Shown here in pieces: positions 52,191 through 60,543 of a stretch of 64,000 bases of DNA. The number at the start of each line of letters is the position of its first letter. Within the stretch, counting starts at the first letter, position 1. The stretch spans positions 1,116,001-1,180,000 of the forward strand of contig NZ_CP113946.1 of assembly GCF_029392875.1 (NCBI RefSeq), in the 5' to 3' direction. Below the pieces are notes generated by a model. That model searched no databases. It saw only the letters and a program-made list of their open reading frames with translations, and was not told the origin of the DNA. Origin of the DNA: Lactobacillus sp. ESL0677. Its GTDB lineage: Bacteria; Bacillota; Bacilli; Lactobacillales; Lactobacillaceae. The position numbers were made by a program, and so were the translations under genes.

Positions 52191-53316
52191 CTTCATCACT
52201 TCCTTTCTCTGCATCTGGAATATTCATTGGAATTACACCGTTAGCTTGTAGCCATTTAAAGCCTTGTGGACGAGTTATCACACCACTTGAAGTCAAATTA
52301 GCTACCTGACTAATAATTAATGAATCATCTGCATCAAGTGCACCCTTGACGTCTAATTTAAGGTCAGGCGCATTCATTTTAAGTGCTATTTCATCAACAA
52401 TCGGCACAATATAAGCATTTAAATTAGCAACATAGGTAGTCAAAACTTGCTGAATATTAGAATGCTGACTTTCGGTGTCAGCACCGCCACCCATGATGTC
52501 CACAGGAATACCGAATGCCTTAGCAACTTGACCAGCTGAATATTGCGCACCACTGTTCAATGCGGTAAAAACATCAGCCTTAATCTCGGATTGCTGAAAC
52601 GTAGTATTCTTGTCAAACACCATCAAGCGACCAGTATTACTACCGCCATTGGCTCTTTCAAATTCCTGTCTTGCAGTTTCTCTATCTTCGTTAGACAGCT
52701 GTTCTGCTTGAACATTCAAAATCGACATCGGATAAATTTGATGGTTTACACTATTTAACATTGCCTTTTTTGAATTTTGAGCAATCGTTAAATCGTCAGT
52801 CAGCGATTCAAGTGGTGACCGACCAATTAAGTAGTGATATTGCGAATCTGGCATAATGCGAAAATGCAAAATTTGATTATCAGACAAGATTTTTTCTTTT
52901 TCATTGTCAAACTCAATTATTCGATATTGCATTTTCTGATTAGCCGAATCATAACCAATGTTTACTTCGGATGGCATTCGTTGTTCCAGATTATCGCCAA
53001 TGATTACGTACGCATTGCCATCTAAAAGTAGCTGTGTTATGACACCTTGCCAAAAAGAAAACCGCCCTAGGATTGAACTAGGTCGGTTTAATATATCAAC
53101 TACTCGTGTATTTTCAGTTTTGAATTTTGCAGCTGCAATATCAGATGAAATTCTGTTAATTACCGAAAATATATCTGAATTGCGTAATGCAGCTGCACCA
53201 GAAACATAATTTACCGTTTGGCCACCAATAATTGTACTGAAAAACGGTATTCCTCCAGCGCTAGTTGAAGGATATGACACCGAATTTTTAAATTTTCGGC
53301 GCGTTAAAAATCCCAT
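52177..53316 (-). CDS. Phage portal protein (HK97 family)
   Basis: 379 aa. GGQTVNYVSGAAALRNSDIF, then FSFWQGVITQLLLDGNAYVI, QILHFRIMPDSQYHYLIGRS and GQVAKAFGIPVDIMGGGAD are classic HK97-type portal segments. The dodecameric portal is the DNA entry and exit channel and docks the terminase. Confidence 0.93.
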   Translation of the reverse strand: MGFLTRRKFKNSVSYPSTSAGGIPFFSTIIGGQTVNYVSGAAALRNSDIFSVINRISSDIAAAKFKTENTRVVDILNRPSSILGRFSFWQGVITQLLLDGNAYVIIGDNLEQRMPSEVNIGYDSANQKMQYRIIEFDNEKEKILSDNQILHFRIMPDSQYHYLIGRSPLESLTDDLTIAQNSKKAMLNSVNHQIYPMSILNVQAEQLSNEDRETARQEFERANGGSNTGRLMVFDKNTTFQQSEIKADVFTALNSGAQYSAGQVAKAFGIPVDIMGGGADTESQHSNIQQVLTTYVANLNAYIVPIVDEIALKMNAPDLKLDVKGALDADDSLIISQVANLTSSGVITRPQGFKWLQANGVIPMNIPDAEKGSDEDESD

Positions 53317-53321
53317 TTACA

Positions 53322-53570
53322 TCAACTCCTTTCATTTTCCATTGGAATTGAACGCTCAAATTCACTTTTAGTTATTAATCTACCCGTTTCAATGCTTCCA
53401 TTATTTTCTTCATTATTTCTAATAACAGCAAAAATAATGAAAGTAATTCCGGTTGTACATAATCCGCCTATCCAGTCAAAGCAATAAATGCCAGTGTTTA
53501 GAAAAATTGCACCTAAAATAAATAAAATCATTGTCATATATTCGCTAATAAATAGTTTAAACTTACTCAT
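53322..53570 (-). CDS. Small phage membrane protein (DUF1056-like)
   Basis: 82 aa from the ATG at 53570 (TGGAGG upstream). It has two hydrophobic spans (about residues 10-28 and 34-50) and then a charged tail. It is located between the terminase and portal genes, where DUF1056 membrane proteins of lactobacillus phages lie. Function unknown. Confidence 0.7.
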   Translation of the reverse strand: MSKFKLFISEYMTMILFILGAIFLNTGIYCFDWIGGLCTTGITFIIFAVIRNNEENNGSIETGRLITKSEFERSIPMENERS

Positions 53571-55446
53571 CTTTGCCTCCAAACATTGACATAAAATAAT
53601 TAGCCTTATCTTTTTGGGTTTTTAACGTATCAAAATAATTCTGACTAACATCATTAAAATCGTTGTAATAATTTTCAGCCTGGCTAAAGGCATTGATAAT
53701 CGCATCAGTTGAGTCAATGTGGTCGCTTGTGCGATCAGTACGGTCAATCTTAATCATGCCACCTTTATCCTGTTTGATAACAGAGTTATTAAGACCATCA
53801 ATTAAAATTGGATCATTAGAAATTGATACTTTTTTATCAATAAAAACCTGCTGTAAACTTTTAGTCGGGTCATTTAATTCAAAAGACGTTTGACGAATTT
53901 GAATATACGGCCAATCAGGCTGTAAATTTTCAACTCTGCTTGCATACCATTTCATATAGGCTGGATCGACTACAATCGCTTGCAAATTAAGCTTATTTTT
54001 ATCCAAATATTCAATTAGCCAACTCCACACCTGGTCCTTATTAATCGTCCCTGTGGAATTGTTAGTAATTGTACAGTAGCCTTGCTTTTCCAGCTCGCGA
54101 TAATTTAAACCGTCCTGTTTTTCTTTAGCTTCAATTGTTTTAGCCTGAGCAAACGGAATAAAACTGTGTTGCTGAATAAAGAACCTGCCATCACCGTCCG
54201 GATAAATTAAACCATAAGCTGTGTTGTCATTAGTCATTGAACCGTCAATGCCCACAAATACATCTTTGCCACGAACATCATAACTGCTAATAACATTCTG
54301 CTTGATTACGTCATACGACAAATAGGAGTCTGCAAATTGACGACTCCATAAATTGAGTGTCTTATTAACAAAACTTGCTAATTCGCCAGTTCGTTCCATA
54401 TTATTGCGTAAATCAGTTAAACCAATAATCTTTTTGTCATAAGTTTCTTTATTAGCAAGTAAAGGATTAGATTTTTCCCAGGTTTCTGGCTCAAACACTT
54501 CATTTTCAGAATCTTGTGCAAAAACAATAAAAAACGTATCTTCTGAATCACGTAAATCATCTTGTTCAACAGTATTACGCAGTTGATCTTCTTCATGCTT
54601 AAACATAACCTTTGGTTGCGGATAAGCAGTCGAAATTTCAATCATCATTCGCTGAGGTTCATCACCCTGTCCAGTTTTAGCCTGGTTAATTTTCTCGTTA
54701 TATTTAGGCTCAATACCACCCATTTCATCAAAGACAACTAGCAAATCATGCTTGGAATCAAAACCGCCACCTTGCGCCGAACCCCTACGAATTGTATTGG
54801 CATTATTATGAGCAACTATCTGTGTTCGCTGCACATCAACATCTTGCTTCTTGGAAATTTCCTTGAAATCATCTAATTCTTTAATTTGCCTAGCTTGTAA
54901 AGCAACATAATCAAATAATTTTTGGGCATGTTCATTATCAACCGAAGCAATCAAAAAATCTTGTGCTGACCGATTCAAGCCAATCATGAAAAAGTAAAAG
55001 TTCATCATGATAGCAGCTATCCAAGTCTTGCCTTGTTTACGGCCTACAGAAATATGTGCAATGTGGTATCTACACCCACCTGTTTCTATTTCTCGCCAAC
55101 CCATGAGAGAGTCGAGAATAAAGGATTCCCAAGGCATTGGTGTAATCATCTGACTTAAATTAGTTGGATCCGGTATTTCTCTAGCAAAGTATTCAATTGC
55201 AGAAACATATTTTTCATCATATTTATATGAAAAATCGCTTGTTTCTTGTCGATTTAAATCACGTAAGTGGCGAAAACATGCTAACTGGGTATCTCTGCCA
55301 GTCACATATTTATCACTGCACAAGACATCATAAGCATACTGCGTGCCGATATCCTGATAACGTTTAGCAATATTCTTGAAATTTAGTTCTCGTTTATGTT
55401 GAGACACCCACAATTTGATGTCTGTTACACTTGTTAAATCAGCCAT
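53563..55446 (-). CDS. terL: Terminase large subunit
   Basis: 627 aa. The ATPase domain has Walker A-like VGRKQGKT (134-141) and Walker B LVVFDE (236-241). The nuclease domain begins at DVFVGIDGS (metal-binding Asp401). Further acidic nuclease residues follow in VVDPAYMKW and TDRTSDHIDSTDA. It cuts concatemeric DNA and drives packaging into the prohead. Overlaps terS by 8 bp. Confidence 0.95.
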   Translation of the reverse strand: MADLTSVTDIKLWVSQHKRELNFKNIAKRYQDIGTQYAYDVLCSDKYVTGRDTQLACFRHLRDLNRQETSDFSYKYDEKYVSAIEYFAREIPDPTNLSQMITPMPWESFILDSLMGWREIETGGCRYHIAHISVGRKQGKTWIAAIMMNFYFFMIGLNRSAQDFLIASVDNEHAQKLFDYVALQARQIKELDDFKEISKKQDVDVQRTQIVAHNNANTIRRGSAQGGGFDSKHDLLVVFDEMGGIEPKYNEKINQAKTGQGDEPQRMMIEISTAYPQPKVMFKHEEDQLRNTVEQDDLRDSEDTFFIVFAQDSENEVFEPETWEKSNPLLANKETYDKKIIGLTDLRNNMERTGELASFVNKTLNLWSRQFADSYLSYDVIKQNVISSYDVRGKDVFVGIDGSMTNDNTAYGLIYPDGDGRFFIQQHSFIPFAQAKTIEAKEKQDGLNYRELEKQGYCTITNNSTGTINKDQVWSWLIEYLDKNKLNLQAIVVDPAYMKWYASRVENLQPDWPYIQIRQTSFELNDPTKSLQQVFIDKKVSISNDPILIDGLNNSVIKQDKGGMIKIDRTDRTSDHIDSTDAIINAFSQAENYYNDFNDVSQNYFDTLKTQKDKANYFMSMFGGKDE

Positions 55447-55936
55447 TAAAGTTCACCGCCGATAATGGAGTAATTTTATCGTGCTTTGCGGCATGATAAT
55501 GTTCACTTACAATATTCTGTTGTGCTCGATAATTGAACGAAATTCCTAAATCAGCGCACAGAGTTTTCATGTTCCTGGTACATTCAGAAATAACTGAAAT
55601 AGCAGGATTTTTAACATATCCGCTCTTGGATTGCATATAAGTTTTATTATCTTCCCAGTCTTTTTCAGCCTGTAAAAAAATCGCATATTCGGAACATAAA
55701 CTTTCCAAATTAATGCGATCTAATTGCTTAACGTTGCCGATTTTTATTAATTCTGGTGCCAAATCACGCCAAAGCCGCTTGCCTGCTGTTGGTAAATGTG
55801 CAGGTGGCGTTGGCTGTAATTCTTTTAATCCAGTCTGCAATTTTTCAAACTCTTTTGCTTGTCGTTTTTGATATGCTTGGTCAGTATCTTTTGAAATTAG
55901 CTTCCTTTTTCGTCCAGCATTCTTTGGATTGGCCAA
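55439..55936 (-). CDS. terS: Terminase small subunit (P27 family)
   Basis: 165 aa. The N-terminus is basic (ANPKNAGRKRKLISKD). PTPPAHLPTAGKRLWRDLAP and LESLCSEYAIFLQAE are hallmarks of P27-type small terminases. It recognises the cos site and loads the large subunit. Confidence 0.9.
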   Translation of the reverse strand: MANPKNAGRKRKLISKDTDQAYQKRQAKEFEKLQTGLKELQPTPPAHLPTAGKRLWRDLAPELIKIGNVKQLDRINLESLCSEYAIFLQAEKDWEDNKTYMQSKSGYVKNPAISVISECTRNMKTLCADLGISFNYRAQQNIVSEHYHAAKHDKITPLSAVNFNG

Positions 55937-55974
55937 TTTTCATCACTTCCTAAAATTTTTAATTACTCATTTCT

Positions 55975-56040
55975 TATTTTATGAGGACAGCTTGGGTGAG
56001 TGCTCTCACTCATTTGCACCTAGGCGCCCCCCTGTTAAGC
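55975..56040. other. Candidate cos region
   Basis: Between terS and the HNH gene (overlapping the HNH C-terminal codons) lies an inverted repeat TGAGTG-CTCT-CACTCA (55997-56012). It is next to the most GC-rich stretch around, CACCTAGGCGCCCCCC (56017-56032). In HNH/P27/HK97-type phages the cos cut is found here. The cut itself cannot be read. Confidence 0.3.
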
Positions 56041-56528
56041 TTTTTAACTTCATTTGATAAGATATACTGCTTAATCTTGTCAATGCTCCATCGCTTTGAT
56101 ATGTCCAAATTAGCGACAATTGAATCGCTATAAATCTTCTGTTCTAACTTCGTTTTCCAATAATGACATTCCTTACACAATACCCACAGATTAGAGCGAG
56201 TCAATCGCAAACTTGGCTGCACTTTTAATGGAATAATGTGGTCCACTACTAACATTGATGAACCATCCTTTGTCCTACCGCAAACCTGACAAGTATAAAA
56301 TGATTGCTTGCGTAGCCTATCAGACAATTGTCGCCATTCCTTCGAGTGATAGAACTGATTAGCAATTGGGTCACGCTTCAAGCGATTGTATTGCCTGTAG
56401 TAACCAGCTCGATGCTTGCATTTAAACTTATAAGGATGATACAAGTAAGCATGCAGTTTGCAGTAAGGGATGCCAGACTTAGGTATTAGATTGTTGCACG
56501 TTGCATAGCGACATCGTTTTAGTTGCAT
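56010..56528 (-). CDS. HNH endonuclease (packaging-associated)
   Basis: 172 aa. An N-terminal zinc-like cluster (CRYATCN, GIPYCKLH) precedes the HNH core: TCQVCGR, VVDHIIPLK and NLWVLCKECHYWKT. Cys pairs bind a structural zinc and the DH/N/H residues bind the catalytic metal. HNH proteins next to the terminase help cos cleavage in HK97-type phages. Confidence 0.9.
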   Translation of the reverse strand: MQLKRCRYATCNNLIPKSGIPYCKLHAYLYHPYKFKCKHRAGYYRQYNRLKRDPIANQFYHSKEWRQLSDRLRKQSFYTCQVCGRTKDGSSMLVVDHIIPLKVQPSLRLTRSNLWVLCKECHYWKTKLEQKIYSDSIVANLDISKRWSIDKIKQYILSNEVKKLNRGAPRCK

Positions 56529-56529
56529 A

Positions 56530-56727
56530 TCACAGCCGCCGATTAAATAAACGTTCTAGCAATGGAATTAATATGTAAATAACAAAAGCAAATAACATTA
56601 CAGCAATAATAAATGTCAGCAAGAGTAGCATTATAGATGATATATGTAACATCGTAAGCAAATAACTTATTGGCACAACAATTAGCATTACAATCACGGT
56701 AGTTATTACAGACATTAAGAAAGTCAT
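56530..56727 (-). CDS. Small two-span phage membrane protein
   Basis: 65 aa, almost entirely hydrophobic, with two spans and a basic end (LLERLFNRRL). GGAGATGAG precedes the ATG. One of three consecutive small membrane proteins upstream of the HNH gene. Function unknown. Confidence 0.6.
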   Translation of the reverse strand: MTFLMSVITTVIVMLIVVPISYLLTMLHISSIMLLLLTFIIAVMLFAFVIYILIPLLERLFNRRL

Positions 56728-56739
56728 TTACTCATCTCC

Positions 56740-56967
56740 TTAATATAAATACTTATCTATATTTGCATTAATTTCAGCACGACGTTTCTCATTTCTTTTA
56801 TGCATCGCTTGAAACTCTCTGTCCATTCTTGCCATGTTCTTAGTTACTTGCTTATCGTGATCTTTATACTCTCTTTCGAGTTTTATGAAGCCGACCATTG
56901 CTACTATAAATATAGCAACACCGATTGCCATAATTATCGCTGCACCAATAACAATTGTCTTTAACAT
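56740..56967 (-). CDS. Small phage membrane protein with charged helix
   Basis: 75 aa. One N-terminal span (about residues 4-28), then a highly charged helix (KLEREYKDHDKQVTKNMARM). The start overlaps the stop of the next upstream small gene (TAATG). Function unknown. Confidence 0.6.
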   Translation of the reverse strand: MLKTIVIGAAIIMAIGVAIFIVAMVGFIKLEREYKDHDKQVTKNMARMDREFQAMHKRNEKRRAEINANIDKYLY

Positions 56968-57077
56968 TAGAAATTCCTTTTACAAATAAAATATGCTAAT
57001 GCCAAAATACCAACACAGACTATGATTATCACTACTGAAACAATTGTATAATCACTGCTGTTAAAAAAGTTAAGCAT
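56967..57077 (-). CDS. Very small single-span membrane protein
   Basis: 36 aa: MLNFFNSSDYTIVSVVIIIV followed by more hydrophobic residues and FICKRNF at the end. GGAGG lies 8 nt before the ATG at 57077, and the stop overlaps the next ATG. Size and coupling suggest a real gene; function unknown. Confidence 0.55.
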   Translation of the reverse strand: MLNFFNSSDYTIVSVVIIIVCVGILALAYFICKRNF

Positions 57078-57137
57078 AATTATTTCCTCCAAACAAAAAG
57101 ACGGTTGATTAAACCGTCCATAGCTATTAAGAATCAA

Positions 57138-57209
57138 CATACTTTGTAGGACTCGAACCTACATCAACAGTTTTGGAGACTGTTATGCTAACCATTACAC
57201 CAAAAGCAT
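57138..57209 (-). tRNA. Prophage tRNA-Trp (anticodon CCA)
   Basis: 72 nt: the acceptor pairs ATGCTTT with AAAGTAT (one G-U), the anticodon stem ACAGT with ACTGT around loop CTCCAAA, and the T arm is GTAGG-TTCGAGT-CCTAC. The D stem is weak (TGT/GCA). It lies between the ArpU gene and the small membrane genes. Confidence 0.8.
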
Positions 57210-57213
57210 AAAT

Positions 57214-57360
57214 GTGACAGCGAGTGGGATTGAACCACTAGACTACTTACTGAAGGTCTCCAATCGCACAATCGTCAATAGCCGTTCTGATGTGCACCAC
57301 AGTTCAGCGTAAAACCTTATTAGGAATTTAATCCATCACATCCAGTGACTGTCACTATAG
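57214..57360 (-). other. tRNA-like relic 1
   Basis: A complete T arm AGTGG-TTCAATC-CCACT followed by the acceptor 3' strand CGCTGTCA is present. The only matching 5' strand (TGACAG) is about 140 nt upstream, and no cloverleaf can be folded with confidence. A loop with TTCAGTA lies where an anticodon would be. Confidence 0.35.
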
Positions 57361-57412
57361 CGGTTATAGGAATCGAACCTATATAAGAGACCGTCACCGC
57401 TAACCATTGTAG
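57350..57412 (-). other. tRNA-like relic 2 (minihelix-like)
   Basis: T arm TATAGG-TTCGATT-CCTATA, with TAGCGGT and ACCGCTA able to pair as an acceptor stem. Only about 12 nt stand between acceptor and T arm, so the D and anticodon arms are missing or degraded. AATGGTTAGC just before it looks like a D loop. Confidence 0.35.
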
Positions 57413-57516
57413 GAGGAAATGCTCCGTTAAAACTGGTGTCGAAAATTCAGGTATTATCCGCTACCCAATCTTTCGACAATACTAATTTAACACGATTTAT
57501 ATTCGTACGATGTACC

Positions 57517-57987
57517 CTATATTTCCTCTGAAAGTTGTTTTTTAAAAATTCTTAATTCAATAAAATTATCAGCATCAACGCCGTTCTGATTCTCATAATA
57601 ATGATACTTATTGGCAAATTCGATTAATGCTTTAGGTTTTAATCGTTTATAATATCTAGTCTTTTCATAAGGAAGTAATTGCATTGTACGTTCAACTGAA
57701 TTACGCCTAATAAATAAAGATACTAAAATTATTTTACTAATTTCTGAACAATGATAAATAGTTTGATGAATTGCTCGCATAATTCGGTCAATCTCGATTG
57801 CTTCCAGCAAATTATCTTCACGCGAGTTGATTGCATTAGGACTTTTAGGCATACTAGACCACTTGGGACTAGCTAAATCAGGCAATAAATATCCTGTTTG
57901 CTCAATAAATCGTGGTAATTTGTAATCTAAAAAGTTTTCAGTTTTATCAGCTGTTTTCTTTTCATCAAGCTCGCGGAAGAATTGCAT
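57517..57987 (-). CDS. ArpU-family late transcription regulator
   Basis: 156 aa. It begins MQFFRELDEKKTADKTENFL, and SSMPKSPNAINSREDNLLEA matches the MPxSPxxxNxxE segment of ArpU/RinA-type regulators. The C-terminal half is a sigma-like HTH region (KIILVSLFIRRNSVERTMQL). It marks the early/late boundary and should switch on packaging and structural genes. Confidence 0.85.
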   Translation of the reverse strand: MQFFRELDEKKTADKTENFLDYKLPRFIEQTGYLLPDLASPKWSSMPKSPNAINSREDNLLEAIEIDRIMRAIHQTIYHCSEISKIILVSLFIRRNSVERTMQLLPYEKTRYYKRLKPKALIEFANKYHYYENQNGVDADNFIELRIFKKQLSEEI

Positions 57988-57991
57988 GCGA

Positions 57992-58258
57992 TTACCCCTT
58001 TACTAAATATTTACGATAATTACCAATCAACAATAATCTATTAAACCGATCCCCAGTTACAACATTGCACGAATTAACAATGTCTGTGAACGTTACGTAA
58101 TACTGACCTTTATGTTTATGTTTGCCATTAAACTTAACCGGAAGTCGTAAGATTACGGAATTAACTGGAATATTGGAATCATAATGCTTGATACCCATAA
58201 ATTGATAAAAGCCACAAAATCTGGAACGTTTAAAAATCAAATCGAAGGTTTTAAGCAT
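57992..58258 (-). CDS. Phage hypothetical protein
   Basis: 88 aa from the ATG at 58258 (TAATG with the upstream stop). Basic, with HKHKGQYYVTFTDIVNSCNV in the middle; a beta-rich fold is likely. I do not recognise the family. Confidence 0.55.
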   Translation of the reverse strand: MLKTFDLIFKRSRFCGFYQFMGIKHYDSNIPVNSVILRLPVKFNGKHKHKGQYYVTFTDIVNSCNVVTGDRFNRLLLIGNYRKYLVKG

Positions 58259-58488
58259 TAGGAATCGCCTCCTAAAGGACGGCCACACATGGGACAGAAT
58301 TTTATCGGTTCAGATTTTAGCTGCGAATCTTCATCAAAACCACCATCATCAAATATTAATCGGTTGTCCCTAATTAAAAGAGATGAAGAAGCATCATTTT
58401 CAAAATTTATACTGAAATTCATAAATGGAAATCCAGCGTTTACTTCTTCTAAATCAAACCAATGACAGTATTCACACTTAATATCCAT
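58258..58488 (-). CDS. Phage zinc-ribbon protein
   Basis: 76 aa with CEYC near the N-terminus (residues 5-8) and CPMC near the C-terminus, a treble-clef or zinc-ribbon pair. The acidic middle has DDGGFDEDSQ. It overlaps the nuclease gene by 11 bp. Function unknown. Confidence 0.65.
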   Translation of the reverse strand: MDIKCEYCHWFDLEEVNAGFPFMNFSINFENDASSSLLIRDNRLIFDDGGFDEDSQLKSEPIKFCPMCGRPLGGDS

Positions 58489-58858
58489 ACCCGATATAAT
58501 CTCCTTTCACAATTGCAATTGCTTCTTCCGGACTACGAGCAATACCATGACAAATGCCACGCTTAGTTAGCATCTCATGGAATCGAATCTGATCCGGTCT
58601 TGGCTTACCCGTTGCATTCTTAACTTCAATAAAGAACGGTTTATTCAGATTGTCATACCCAAATAAATCGGAAAATCCTTTTGGCAGTCCAGTATCAAAC
58701 CAACGACCGTTCTGCATTAAAACCTTGCCAACATTTGCGCGAAAAGTAAGGAACCCACAGAATGAAAATAATTTACGAATATTATTCTGTATATCGTGTT
58801 CTGTTGTTGCCTTAGTGATAATGCCTTGCTCGTATGCTTGCTCAATTATGTCAGTCAT
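58478..58858 (-). CDS. VRR-NUC domain nuclease
   Basis: 126 aa from the ATG at 58858. FSFCGFLTFRANVGKV, GLPKGFSDLFGYD and FIEVKNATGKPRPDQ give the PD-(D/E)xK VRR-NUC core (catalytic D in FSDL and ExK in IEVK). It is probably a Holliday-junction or recombination-type nuclease in phage DNA metabolism. Confidence 0.87.
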   Translation of the reverse strand: MTDIIEQAYEQGIITKATTEHDIQNNIRKLFSFCGFLTFRANVGKVLMQNGRWFDTGLPKGFSDLFGYDNLNKPFFIEVKNATGKPRPDQIRFHEMLTKRGICHGIARSPEEAIAIVKGDYIGYGY

Positions 58859-58864
58859 CAAGCA

Positions 58865-59101
58865 TCACCATGTTCTTTCACATATTTCTTCGTCAACTAA
58901 ATGCTTAGGACAATTTGTTAAACCATACTTTTTCAGTTCTTCTTTGGTAAATTCATATTGAGAATTATTAATGCCAAATGTTCCTAGCATACTTTGTTGT
59001 GAGGTCATAATTGATAATGTACCATTGCTAGTTTTAAAATAGGTTCCACCATTTCGAAGATTTTTACCTGGAACATACACTGTCCATTTCTTTTCAGTCA
59101 T
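58865..59101 (-). CDS. Small phage protein (DUF1642-like family, member 1)
   Basis: 78 aa from the ATG at 59101. KKWTVYVPGKNLRNGGTYF and EFTKEELKKYGLTNCPKHLV match a pattern repeated in the genes at 59094 and 59570: a KW.V start and an F..EE...Y.L..C end. Function unknown. Confidence 0.6.
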   Translation of the reverse strand: MTEKKWTVYVPGKNLRNGGTYFKTSNGTLSIMTSQQSMLGTFGINNSQYEFTKEELKKYGLTNCPKHLVDEEICERTW

Positions 59102-59252
59102 TTGCAGCCACCTTCTTATATTCTGAAACACCGTAATGCTTCAAATCTTCACTATCAAATTTACTAGGACCATTTACACCATCACTGATATAGCCTTGAG
59201 ATACATGATAAGGTGCATTTTTAGGTGCAACTACATACCAATACTTAATCAT
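59094..59252 (-). CDS. Small phage protein (DUF1642-like family, member 2)
   Basis: 52 aa from the ATG at 59252, which overlaps the upstream stop (ATGATTAA). MIKYWYVVAPKNAPYHVSQG and FDSEDLKHYGVSEYKKVAAN repeat the family layout of the neighbouring genes. Function unknown. Confidence 0.6.
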   Translation of the reverse strand: MIKYWYVVAPKNAPYHVSQGYISDGVNGPSKFDSEDLKHYGVSEYKKVAAND

Positions 59253-59577
59253 CTGCTGGCACCTTCTGATACATCGTAACCAAACCTTCAATAAGCTTCT
59301 CTCTATCAGAATCATTTTCTTTAATAAATTCTTCTACTTGGCCAATAAAGGGTCTGTCTTCATTACCCAAAAGACTGTTAATTTTATCAACAATTTCATC
59401 AAACTCTTTCGATGAATCAAAACCTAATTTCTTAATTATTTCTAGTAATCCATAAATCTCAAAAATCAATCTAGCTTGATCATCAATAGTTGTACCGCCA
59501 TTGATACTAATATCCAAGTCCGGAAAACTAATCATAATTATTGCTTTCGCTATTTGCTTAATTTCTTCTTTATTCAT
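59245..59577 (-). CDS. Phage hypothetical acidic protein
   Basis: 110 aa, acidic and helical. It begins MNKEEIKQIAKAIIMISFPD and ends LVTMYQKVPADD. The last residues resemble the KVPANE/KVAAND ends of the neighbouring small proteins. It overlaps both neighbours by 8 bp. No family recognised. Confidence 0.55.
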   Translation of the reverse strand: MNKEEIKQIAKAIIMISFPDLDISINGGTTIDDQARLIFEIYGLLEIIKKLGFDSSKEFDEIVDKINSLLGNEDRPFIGQVEEFIKENDSDREKLIEGLVTMYQKVPADD

Positions 59578-59782
59578 TTGCTGGCACCTTCTCGCAATCT
59601 TCTAGGTGATATTTTTCGATTTCAGAATCGGTAAACTGAAACAATCGCCTGTCTTTACATCTGCCAATAATACATCCGTTTATAATTTCACTTGAACTCA
59701 AATTGTCACTATTAAGCCATTTATGATAGTAAGTATCGGCTATATGAAATGCTTTAACATACCACCTTCTTTCTTCAGTCAT
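59570..59782 (-). CDS. Small phage protein (DUF1642-like family, member 3)
   Basis: 70 aa from the ATG at 59782, with AAGGAGGC 6 nt upstream. ERRWYVKAFHIADTYYHKW and FTDSEIEKYHLEDCEKVPAN repeat the family layout. Function unknown. Confidence 0.6.
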   Translation of the reverse strand: MTEERRWYVKAFHIADTYYHKWLNSDNLSSSEIINGCIIGRCKDRRLFQFTDSEIEKYHLEDCEKVPANE

Positions 59783-60110
59783 TGCTATGCCTCCTTTTAT
59801 AATTTTCCTCACGTTCCTTAACTGTCTTATACCTAAAAATAATTGAATAAATAAGTTCAACTACAGCAAAAACAGTAAATGTAGTCATTATACCGGCGAA
59901 CAGCAACTTACCAATATTTAGTACATCAACTATTAAAACCATACCTAGAATAATAGCCAAGAAAATACCCATTAATAGTAATGCTGTTAGGGTGTACACA
60001 AAACTGTGTAATAATGTGTACTTTAAATAATTTTTATCGATATAAGTTTCTTTATCAGGAACCAATTTATCAGCTACTACATCTGGTAAATCTACTAATT
60101 TATCTAGCAT
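59775..60110 (-). CDS. Phage membrane protein
   Basis: 111 aa with two spans (about residues 36-60 and 66-92) between a charged N-terminus and a very basic C-terminus. It overlaps the XRE gene by 11 bp. Function unknown. Confidence 0.55.
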   Translation of the reverse strand: MLDKLVDLPDVVADKLVPDKETYIDKNYLKYTLLHSFVYTLTALLLMGIFLAIILGMVLIVDVLNIGKLLFAGIMTTFTVFAVVELIYSIIFRYKTVKEREENYKRRHSND

Positions 60111-60543
60111 TATTTTTCTCCATTAAATAGATACCCAGTTTTACGGATTCATATCGTTCGCACGATTTTTCTGCGGCTTTCAAACTAGTAAAAGCCTCAA
60201 CGACCTCTTGCTTATTCAAATTTAAAATTCCATAAAATAATTCCGTATCTACATAAAGCGGCACAATTTCAAGATACTCACCATTAGTATTGCGATAAAT
60301 TTTCTTTTCAATAGCTTCTTTCATATTTAATTCCTTTAAAGTTTCAACAGCTTCTCGATCTTTACCTTTGATATACGGCACAGACACTCTGAAAAATTGA
60401 GCTAATTTAAGCCAAACTGCTTCTTTTGGATGCGTTTTTTCACTCTCATAATTATTAAATGTCCCACGGTTTATACCTGTCATTTTTTCAACATCATCTA
60501 GTGTCAGCTTGCGCTTTAAGCGCAGTTCTCTAATTCTGTTCAT
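60100..60543 (-). CDS. XRE-family helix-turn-helix protein
   Basis: 147 aa. The HTH is RIRELRLKRKLTLDDVEKMT-GINRGTFNNYESEKTHP (residues 3-40), followed by a C-terminal domain with VEAFTSLKAAEKSCERYESV. It sits in the early operon and not at a divergent switch, so it is a secondary regulator; CI/Cro should lie outside the window. Confidence 0.85.
   Translation of the reverse strand: MNRIRELRLKRKLTLDDVEKMTGINRGTFNNYESEKTHPKEAVWLKLAQFFRVSVPYIKGKDREAVETLKELNMKEAIEKKIYRNTNGEYLEIVPLYVDTELFYGILNLNKQEVVEAFTSLKAAEKSCERYESVKLGIYLMEKNNAR

Larger units (their letters stand above)
57078..57516. other. 439-bp RNA-rich gap between phage early and late genes
   Basis: No protein gene is visible. It holds tRNA-Trp, the two tRNA-like relics and a hairpin TGTCGAAA...TTTCGACA at about 57440-57478. 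The late promoter activated by ArpU is expected here, but I cannot point to it. Confidence 0.55.
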
